Source: Labyrinthula sp. Ha | Lineage: Eukaryota; Sar; Bigyra; Labyrinthulida; Labyrinthulaceae | Direction of reading: 5' to 3' | Length of the DNA stretch: 64,000 nucleotides | Assembly: GCA_015227615.1 (NCBI GenBank) | Contig: JAALGZ010000026.1 | Span: forward strand, 372,001-436,000 | Shown here: positions 56,123 to 64,000 of the stretch, in pieces | How positions within the stretch are numbered: the first letter of the stretch is position 1 | Layout: each line of letters opens with the position of its first letter | Translations under genes and position numbers: made by a program | Notes under the pieces: model-generated | The model's input: only the letters and a program-made list of their open reading frames with translations | Told to the model about the DNA's origin: nothing | Database searches by the model: none

Positions 56123-57508
56123 TTAAAAACTCTGTCGATTAACTTCTTGTTTTTGGAATTCTTTCCACCAAACTAAAATTTCAAATCCTTCAGTAGATCT
56201 TCGAATATCTAGCAGACGATGTACTTCATAAATGCCTTGATTATAGTAAAAAGCTTTCTTGATTTCTGATGTTACTTCAAAATCCGTGGGTTGTGCTTTA
56301 TATAAACTGAGCCATCGAACATGAGCTATATGAACTTTACCATCCAGAGCTCTTACTTTATAAGTGGTGGTTGCCAATATTTCTTCGACTATATATGGTC
56401 CATTCCACCTCAACTGAAGCTTTGACTTACGACGGGGTGTTCCTATATTACTCATTAGAACAAAGTCTCCGCGCGCGAACTGAACAAATGACATTTTAAA
56501 CTTCCGATTTATATAATCCATCTGTGTTTTACGATCTTTCTCTATCAAAGGTATTACTTTCCTTCTCTTTTTCTCTACTACATCTACTAAATACCGACAA
56601 GTATTTACAAAACTTTCAGGATCCTTTTCCAATATTAATTCATTTTTCTTTGCTAAGGGTGTTAACTCTATGCTACCTTCTAATTCTGTAGACGCTATTT
56701 TATTATTTTTGTCGAAAATTGAAGTTAATTCATTGGGTGTATATCCTTGTCTAGTTGGAGTATTATTTATTGTGTCTGCTACTACATGAATAAAATCTGG
56801 CCCCTGCTCATACGGTAGACTATAATCACTGCACATCTGAAGTAAATTCCTTAAAATAAAGAGGTTCATTACTTCTACAGAACAATTACTCCAAGGAGAA
56901 TAAACTACAGAGAAATGATGTTGGCCGCCTTAAATTCTGCTGAAATTGCTAATGATTTGATTACAAGAATGTGAACCATTATTCGTTGATAACTTGAAAG
57001 ATAATGTCATTCCATTTGGAGCTCTCCACTTAACAAGTGCTCTCACTACTACATAGGCAATAGCTGATTTATCATGAACCATTATAATTTTTCTTGAAAC
57101 ATCTTCAGCTAAAACAAGTAGATATCCATCATATATTTTTAAAAAGTCAGAATGTAATAGAAGTTCATTTTCATTTGATACATGTGGTATCTCTTTATAA
57201 AATCCTCTTTCTAGTTTTGTATTTTTTTTGCAATGGAGATAATATTTCTTTAACTTCCTTATTAACTGATGGATCTGCGATTTAGTTACTCCAGGAAACT
57301 CAAATTCTCTTAGGATTCTTATTACTTCTTCATTACTACCATTGTTCGAAATATTATGAGCTGGTACTATAAATTTCTCTAGATGTTGAAAATGTATTAG
57401 AATCTTATTCTCTTTGTTGGTAATTAGACCCTGTTTGTTTAATCTTGTATCTTCGTGATGGGATATTTTATCTCTTTTTTGAATTTTCTTGAGCTCCCTT
57501 ATTGACAA
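56123..57508 (-). pseudogene. Gypsy-B integrase with chromodomain-like C-terminus
   Basis: Zinc-binding HHCC-type region near 57410-57215, then ELLLHSDFLKIYDGYLLVLA (Asp, near 57160), LSFKLSTNNGSHSCNQII (near 57000), RKSKLQLRWNGPYIVEEI near 56430 and the chromodomain-like IYEVHRLLDIRRSTEGFEIL / VWWKEF end near 56240-56150. Broken copy. Confidence 0.88.
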
Positions 57509-57680
57509 CTCCTAACATTCTGTTCTGATTTTAGGGAAATTATTAGCTATTCTATCTTTAATGAATCAAATATAGTCTGGATCAAAACCCCAGTTTTCAG
57601 AAGCTTATTCTACGGCATTAATTACTGTTACTTCTTAACCATTCTTTTCGTATTACTTGTTCTTATCTTTTCTAAATTAT

Positions 57681-59308
57681 TTATCTCTCTCCTTCTGAAG
57701 ACTGAATACCCTTCTGGGTTAAGGTCCAATTTCTTATATCCGTACTTAAAATTCTATCTGGACCAAAGGATGATGCTGCACCTAAATATCCCCAACGTGC
57801 TAGAAGATCTGCAAACACGTTTTCACTACCCGCGATATGGAAAAAGGTAGCATTAAATTCCGGAATGATCAAAATCCTTCTTTGAATTCTTAAAAAAGTT
57901 GATTGTTTGACGTCCTTTTCCCCTGTCATTAAATATTTTATGTTCAAATGGTCCGTGAATATTTTAATTTCTTTTGCTATGTTTACCAAAAGAAATATAT
58001 ATCTCTTGAGGGTTCTAATTATAGGATATATCTCTTTATCAGTGATGTAGCAAATTAAGAGGACTGGGTAAATTCTCCACTTGCAAAAAATACAGATTCC
58101 CAGCCATTGGCTGCGTACAATGCCACAACATTAGACCAATAACTATTACTGGCATCTTTGAAAATAGCTACTTGGCTTTCTGCTTAAAATAACTTTATCC
58201 TCTTCTGTTTGCAATTTTATGTTATTTTCAGAAACTTGGTGTATTCTACTTGATCCTTATCCGTCCAAAATTCGACATTACTTATTTTCTTTCTTGCATC
58301 CTTATGAATCTTTCAACCTCTATTCTCAACTATTGTTCCTTCTATCTCACACATTCTTGAATTTAAATATCCTTTACTTTCTGATAGACCTGGAATTGTT
58401 TCTGCTAACCATATTGATACATAAATTACATCATATAAGTGGCCCAAATTTTCGGGTGCATGCATCTTGGTGATTCTTGCAAAGTAATTTTCATCATACC
58501 TCCAGTGACCATTTTTTATTATATGGCCACGCCACTTAACTTCCTTTCTTAATATGTCACATTAATCCAGATTGAGTTTGAATTTTACTTTAACACAATT
58601 TTTCAGGAATTGTTCAAGAAGATGAAGTTATCCAGTAAATGCTTTATGATAAAGTAGGGTGTCATCTAGCCATTTCAATGCTCCATTACCGAATAATCCT
58701 CCAGCTTTCGAACCTGTCAGAACTTCATTAGCTAGGCTCTCTTGATACACTTGAGGCGTGTTTCGGGATCCCTGCGGTGACATTGTCATGAAGTAGGTTC
58801 CGATTGGAGTAACCATGCCAAAGTATTTGCTAGATGTTGTATCCAAGCGTAAATAATCTAACCCTGAAAGTCGATCAAATGAACAATACCATTCCTCATT
58901 ACCTTTCAACCAACCGAGCTGTGCTTCTAAATCTGGCACTCCCAGACCTGTAGGTAAACCATTTTTATTAACTTTTCTAAGATCTACTACCATTCTGAAC
59001 TCTGTTGTTTTTTTTGGCTTAGGAAGCATCATAACTGGATTTGAGAAAAATGGATTGGGTTCTCGGTAGACCATGCCCATATCAAGTAACTCTGGTATTT
59101 TCTTCTTTAGCTCTTCTAGGACTTGCTTCTTCATTGGATATGGTTTGGCCGTGAGTGATTCATAATCAGATTTGATCTTTACCTGCATTGGAGTTAGTAA
59201 ATTAAAGTCACATTTGGCTTCTTTGAAAGCAAATGTATCTTTATTTCTAATCATTACTTCTTCAAGTTCGCATGCTTGATCAACTTGGATAATGTCATTC
59301 TTCACCAA
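57681..59308 (-). pseudogene. Gypsy-B reverse transcriptase and RNase H
   Basis: RT is well preserved at 59308-58628: PKPKKTTEFRMVVDLRKVNK, SFDRLSGLDYLRLDTTS, GVPDLEAQLGWLKGNEEWYC, TYFMTMSPQGSRNTPQVYQE and the catalytic LKWLDDTLLYH near 58660. RNase H remnants follow to about 57900, and FTDHLNIKYLMTGEKDVKQS near 57960-57900 is its end. Confidence 0.9.
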
Positions 59309-59399
59309 CTCGTTGGCCTTTTTCTATTCTATTTTCTAGGTCAATTTGAATCTCTGGTGTATTGATGTGTGGCCTACTTGAAGTGGAAACGACTTCATG

Positions 59400-61168
59400 T
59401 TATCTGTCAATGAATTCATCTGATATTTCATCCCTGTACATGCTATGGATTGCACATTCTGGTATTGTGTTTTCGTCCCATTCTACGTTTAGGGATTCTA
59501 CATCACTGTCAATCGTTATTTCATGAAGTTCATTTTTATCATCAACTTCTAATACGTACATTTCTGGAAAATTTACAGGGTGTACATTATTTGCTGACAT
59601 TTCTATTTCTGATTCCTTCCTTGGTTCCTTCCGTTCAAATTCTTCCTCTTTATTCGATGTTTGGTTTCCTGTTGAAGAGAATTGGTTTACTTGAGGTGCG
59701 CTATTAGTTCGCCCTCCTTGGAAATTTTTATCTTTATCTGGCTTATCTTGATCCTTTGCTACCTTATTCTGATCACTTTCTTTTCTCTTCAGTATTGGAC
59801 ATTGCACTGCATGATGACCCTCAGTGAAGCAATAACAATAGAGATTATTATCCCTAGTATACTTACAGTGCTTCTCAATGGGCCATGAACGAGGTATTCT
59901 ATGTTTTTTATATCATGATTGCATCGTAACAATTCTCACTTCATTGGTATTTCTTGAAGTAAATTGTTGTCCAGATCTTCTAGTTTGAATGTTACTAGAT
60001 GAATCTACATTAGCTCTCCCCGTTTTACCATATTTCTGGTGTTGCAGAGTCGAACTTTGGATATCCCATGTTGAGATGGAGAGTGCAGGTTTCCTAAATC
60101 CTCTTTTCAGCTACTTATATGTTTTCCAGCCCTCCTCTGCTTGACGTTCTTTTGCCCTTGCGCTGCGAAACTCTATTGGCAATCTTTTAATTATTTTTCG
60201 GCACAGCTCCTTTTCCATGCTTTTATTTGAGAAGCTTATCCCTCTTAGAATCTTATCGGTTGACTTGATGTATTCACTCGTTGATGCTGCTGGACTGCCG
60301 GTATTTTTCCAAGTCAAATTGTCGATTTCTCTGATTACTATTTTCGATCTACATTTATCTTAATTCTTGATTTTCCTTAGGTATCTCCGAATTTTTGGCT
60401 AATCTCTCATATCATATCCTTCTTCAACCAAATCTACTTTAACTTCATTACTTAAATTTAGGCTTAGGTCCGCTGATGGTAATGCAAACTGTTGACGAAT
60501 AACTGTTGTCTCATAGATGTCGAACTCCGATATGAATTTGGTGACTTCTGCTGGATCAAGTATTTTCAAAATTTGTTTCTCCTTGTATTGTTCCTCACGA
60601 AGTCTAGCTTTGCATGACATTGTTCGCGATCTTAGAGAGAGAGAGAGGTTAGTAGTCTTGGTTCCTTGTCATCCTCCTCGCTTTCACTTGAATCAGATGT
60701 TGAACTAAAGGTCAGAGGAGTCTTGTCAGCGACTTTTCGTGCTCTGGTTGTTGACACGTCATTTGAGCCGCCTACTGTTGTACTAGTTGGGGTATTTCTA
60801 CTTCTTTCAACTTCTCTACTCAATCTTACTAAACTATCCATTAGGCTGTTGAAGTCTCGCTGAGAGATTAATGTCATCTAGTCTGCATCACCTCTGGGAG
60901 TTCGAACTGGATCTTCACTGTTGTTTCTTCTTGGATTGTCATTGGTTTGACTCATAAGGGGAGTATTTTCTACCGGATTTTGGGTTGGACTCCCATTGTC
61001 CTGTGCTTGGTCTTCTTGTTCTACCTTTTCTACTGGGTTCTCTTCATGATTATTATCTTTCTCTTTTACTGCTGTTAAGTCTAAGGACCTAGGTGTTTCT
61101 TCAATAAATCGAAGCTCACGAGCCCAGATGTTAACTCTTGGTACGTTATTACTACTTTCTTCAGTCAT
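59400..61168 (-). pseudogene. Gypsy-B Gag polyprotein region
   Basis: Starts near 61168 with an acidic, Asn/Thr-rich leader (MTEESSNNVPRVNIWAREL), then RLSREVERSRNTPTST near 60820, a Gag core with EEQYKEKQILKILDPAEVTK (near 60600-60540) shared with Gypsy-A, and zinc-knuckle remnants near 59810. The acidic end leads into RT without a protease in between. Confidence 0.8.
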
Positions 61169-61210
61169 TTTATGGTTTTTCTATCACGTTTAAACTTAAT
61201 GAATTCAATA

Positions 61211-61646
61211 TAGAATGCTTTAAAGGTATTCTTTTTACTTTTATTATAATTGTCTGCTGTAGCTTAGCTACTTGAATTGTTATTCTACTTGTAATTTTCG
61301 TTCAAAATTCTTCTGGAAAAAGGCGACACTAACTATTTTCTATATAGTTTTTTGCTAAATAGTGTCTACTTAAAGGTTAACTAACTATTATTACTGGCTC
61401 CTAATCTACAGCTTATTTTATACTGTATTCTCTATCTCCATCTTATCACTACTTTTTATTATCCTTTTGTGTAATATCCATATTAACGTTACCTTCCATT
61501 AGTCCTTGGGCTTCATACTACATTTCCTTCATTCCGCGTCATCACTTTACCTATCAAATAAATAAATAAACCAATCATTCTTCCAATAATCAATCTTTCT
61601 CCAAAAAGAACACTAATACGAGTGCTGCTGCCTATCTTTCTCTACA
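61211..61646 (-). repeat. Gypsy-B LTR (5' in element orientation)
   Basis: Pairs with 53745-54166. On the minus strand it starts TGTAGAGAAAGATAGG. The adjoining internal bases AATTCAATA are the same as those next to the Gypsy-A 5' LTR, a likely shared primer-binding region. Confidence 0.85.
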
Positions 61647-61671
61647 TTTATTATCCTGTTTCAGTTTTGTG

Positions 61672-62056
61672 TTTGTGTTATGATCTGTAGTGCTGTGACA
61701 GAATCTAATGGAATTCAATAAAATATCCGATGAATAATTTTGACTGGTTGGAAGCATAACATTCCTTATCGGAATTTAACGAAACCTATCGGAACTTACT
61801 GGAAATGTGTCTTGGGTTTCCACGTTTCTCCGATCTCAGAGCATCTATTTGACCTGCGAGGGTAATGTCACCCTGTGCTAAAATGAAAAATTCAATACTT
61901 CCGCATTTACAGAGCGGGCTGAGGCGTTTAACGAAATCTGTTCACACTAGAAAACAACATATATTTATTCTCAGGATAAACAAGAAATTAACGAGGAAAT
62001 GACGACGAATAACTGATTAGAACCTTTTACAGTTCTTCTTGTCCCAAATAGTGCTC
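61672..62056 (+). repeat. Dispersed repeat R, copy 2
   Basis: Full-length match to 9210-9595, same strand, with similar sharp ends. It starts 25 bp after the Gypsy-B LTR. Confidence 0.8.
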
Positions 62057-62330
62057 CTTTCCAGAATTGTCCTTAAAAGAAAGTAAACTAAAACAAGATT
62101 ATTAAAAACCAGAACCCCAAGAAGACGCAACATAACTCTTGGGCTTACTGTAAGTCCATCTTCCTGCTACAAAAAAAAGAAAACTTGCAAGTCTTACTTT
62201 CTAATGTGCAAATGCTACACTTAAGTAAGCATTGTTATTTTATTTACCTGGAATCCACCTTTTTTATACGCGTGTAACTTACACTCGGCATGTGATTCGT
62301 GAAATGTTGGTGAGAATGACCATTTACGGC
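62057..62330. other. No gene seen
   Basis: Short spacer between repeat R and the MULE-associated motifs. Confidence 0.4.
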
Positions 62331-62379
62331 ATAGGTAAAATTTAGGTATTAATTGCATTTGTGATTTAAGGATTTTAAA

Positions 62380-62465
62380 TTTGGGCCATATAACCAAAAA
62401 TCATATCTTGCGAAAATTTTGGAGGTAGCAGGGTTGAAAAATGGGCCATTTGACCCAAGATCAGA
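62380..62465. repeat. Two GGGCCATnTnACCCAA-like motifs upstream of the MULE transposase
   Basis: TTTGGGCCATATAACCAAAA near 62381 and ATGGGCCATTTGACCCAAGA near 62446. They resemble the motifs at 2341-2770. Confidence 0.5.
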
Positions 62466-62539
62466 AGAAACAAAAAAGGAAAAAATGCAAAAATCGAGAA
62501 CAGTATTCACGACGTCCTAACTTCGGAAAACGACCCAAA

Positions 62540-63715
62540 AAACTTCCCAGAAAGGACAGAGCTAGAAGTATGGGAACATTTTAAAGCTGCCACAGAATAC
62601 GAGATGTTTTTGCACGTTTCAACGGTTGTAAACGGTCGCTTTCAGTGGTTTAAGAGAATATCAGTGTTTTTTTGTGCAGCACAAAGTAAAGTTAAATTTT
62701 GAATGGACACAATAAAATTGAGACGTTGTGTCATTCAGTGTACTTCTTCTAAACATTGTCAATTTCGAGTTAATCTTAACTCTGATTCAACCAAAATGAA
62801 ATATTTTTTTAGAGTTAATTAGCTAAATCACAGCGATCATGAATTAGAAGCTCTTGGGAAATTTACAGAATTTGTTCAACAATTAACAGCAGAAGAATTA
62901 CAGTTCATTAAGACTCTAGGCATTACTGAAACTAACACTTCAACAGCTATGATTACTTTACATCGCTCATTTCCTGGGGTTTTGTTCTTAAAACGATTAA
63001 TTAGACGTGCAATGAAGAAAGCTAAAGAAAATAATTATAATTCTGAAGATACTTCTCTTGTTAAATTAATGAATTGTGGAAATAAATGCATTTTCAGAGG
63101 CTGATCTTTCAATTTACACTTCAATCGAGGTTCAATTTTAGCTGGAGTTACGTTTCAAAAGGCTCTTTAATTGAAATTAGCTGAACTTTACAATGGTTCT
63201 ATTCAAATCGACACTACACATGGACTTATTAGATATCGTCTTATTTCTATGTTCCCTGTAGGAGTTTATTGTTATTTAAAAACAATCAATTTTGGGTGCA
63301 CAATGATGGAAAATAAAAATTCCAATGACGTTAAACGTGGTCTAGAATAGATTAGCCTGAACAAAGCTCAGGCGATGATTACAGATGGTAGTCCTGCACT
63401 GGGTTAAGTAGCTAAAAGTTGTGGAACTAAGCACATTCGTTGCTTAAAACATCTTGCAGTAACCTTTTCTGAAGCAGCTAAAGGTCTTAAAGGTTTAGAA
63501 CTAGTTGAATTTAGAGAAGAATTAGCTGAAATTATTACAGGTTCCTTTCCAAATCTTAGATCTTTAGACAATTCTTTTAAAGAGATAATGGAAAAGCTTA
63601 CAGAAGCTGCTCAGCAAAAATATTTAAAGCCTCTAGAGAAAGATAAAACAAGCATTTGTCGGAGTCACATTAAAGAATTTTTAACGTTTACTCACCGAGC
63701 AACACAAAGAGTATA
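62540..63715 (+). pseudogene. Mutator-like (MULE) transposase with FAR1/WRKY-GCM-type zinc finger, decayed
   Basis: The N-terminal zinc-finger block has RRCVIQCTSSKHCQFRVNL near 62720-62780 and LNHSDHELEALGKF near 62822-62865, a FAR1-type C-C..H-H pattern. The middle (QLTAEELQFIKTLGI and FPGVLFLKRLIRRAMKKAKE near 62880-63030) is typical of MULE proteins. The catalytic domain has QIDTTHGLIRYRLISMFPVG near 63205-63265 (first Asp), AQAMITDGSPALG near 63370-63405 (second Asp) and CGTKHIRCLKHLAV near 63420-63465. Several in-frame stops (for example near 62697, 62820, 63102, 63168, 63348 and 63405) show that it is dead. Ends near 63715. Confidence 0.8.
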
Positions 63716-64000
63716 ATCCTTTCTGTACTGAATATATATAGTTAGAACAATTGGAACACATAAATTGACTGTAATACACCAGACAAAATGTACAAACACA
63801 AAGTTAGAAATATAGAATAGGATAGTGAGATAAATGGGAAGCAAATACAATCTTGAATACTTGTGAAATAAGGAATAAGTGAATACAACAGTAAAGAAAC
63901 GAATTCAAATAATTAGTGAAACTTGGTTCCTACATATATTATCTTCAAGCAACTGGACTAGAGTAGAACCTTCTCAACTAACTTTAAAACAAAACTTTGA
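63716..64000. other. No gene seen at the right edge
   Basis: AT-rich sequence after the MULE transposase, probably its 3' end; terminal inverted repeats could not be defined. Confidence 0.4.

Larger units (their letters stand above)
53745..61646 (-). mobile_element. Gypsy-B: second, older Ty3/Gypsy copy with MT-A70 domain
   Basis: About 7.9 kb, minus strand, same order of parts as Gypsy-A: Gag, RT, RNase H, integrase with chromodomain-like tail, unknown segment, aspartic protease, MT-A70. LTRs of about 420-435 bp flank it and are clearly more diverged from each other than the Gypsy-A pair. No target duplication could be made out. Protein identity to Gypsy-A is moderate, so it is a separate lineage or an old sister rather than a recent copy. 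Broken, with about ten or more interruptions. Confidence 0.93.

Noticed and set aside
53745-61646. Target-site duplication for Gypsy-B
   Set aside because: Flanks (ending AGTTA on the left, starting TTTAT on the right) do not match convincingly; none is claimed.
1-64000. CRISPR array, rRNA or prokaryotic operon
   Set aside because: No spaced direct-repeat array, no rRNA-like conserved blocks and no runs of intact bacterial genes; the only tandem arrays are the 62-bp, 48-bp and 32-bp repeats.

Overview
This 64 kb window is eukaryotic, AT-rich (about two thirds A+T by eye) and dominated by transposable elements. Only two host genes look intact: an EXD2-type 3'-5' exonuclease (49818..51703, +) and an ACOT8/TesB-type acyl-CoA thioesterase (35658..36583, -). 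Both carry very short introns (32, 29 and 30 nt) with GT..AG ends. No lineage is assigned: the tiny introns, compact host genes and heavy transposon load fit a reduced or parasitic eukaryote or a protist, but nothing in the window settles it.

Layout. 1-3.8 kb: two copies of a coding repeat ending in a Ulp1-like SUMO protease domain; copy B runs into a Copia element (3779-8695). 9.2-9.6 kb: a dispersed 385-bp repeat, also at 61.7 kb. 9.6-11.9 kb: bacterial-type DNA, an IS5/IS903-like insertion sequence plus an Rpn/PD-(D/E)XK nuclease gene, both decayed, of a kind common in Rickettsiales. 14-22 kb: hAT transposase remnants, a minus-strand Copia fossil and a 62-bp satellite. 24-34.5 kb: a Copia fossil split by a Ty3/Gypsy element (Gypsy-A, 24926-32868, minus). 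35.6-36.6 kb: ACOT8. 37-43 kb: mostly featureless with Copia remnants. 43.5-49.6 kb: a Crypton-like tyrosine-recombinase element with unidentified reading frames around it. 49.8-51.7 kb: EXD2. 53.7-61.6 kb: a second Gypsy (Gypsy-B, minus). 62-63.7 kb: a MULE transposase.

The most striking feature is the Gypsy family. Two clearly diverged copies share the same layout: Gag, reverse transcriptase, RNase H, integrase with chromodomain-like tail, an unidentified segment, a retropepsin-like aspartic protease placed AFTER integrase, and then an MT-A70 domain close to METTL3/IME4 (the RNA m6A writer family), just before the 3' LTR. A METTL3-like adenine methyltransferase carried by a Ty3/Gypsy retrotransposon, with the protease moved next to it, looks like an undescribed arrangement. 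The elements are broken copies and are treated here as fossils.

Secondary points of interest are the bacterial-type insert (a probable old endosymbiont-to-host transfer), tandem SUMO-interacting-motif repeats in the Ulp1 gene that differ only at silent sites, the ultrashort introns, and the palindromes flanking the Crypton-like element.
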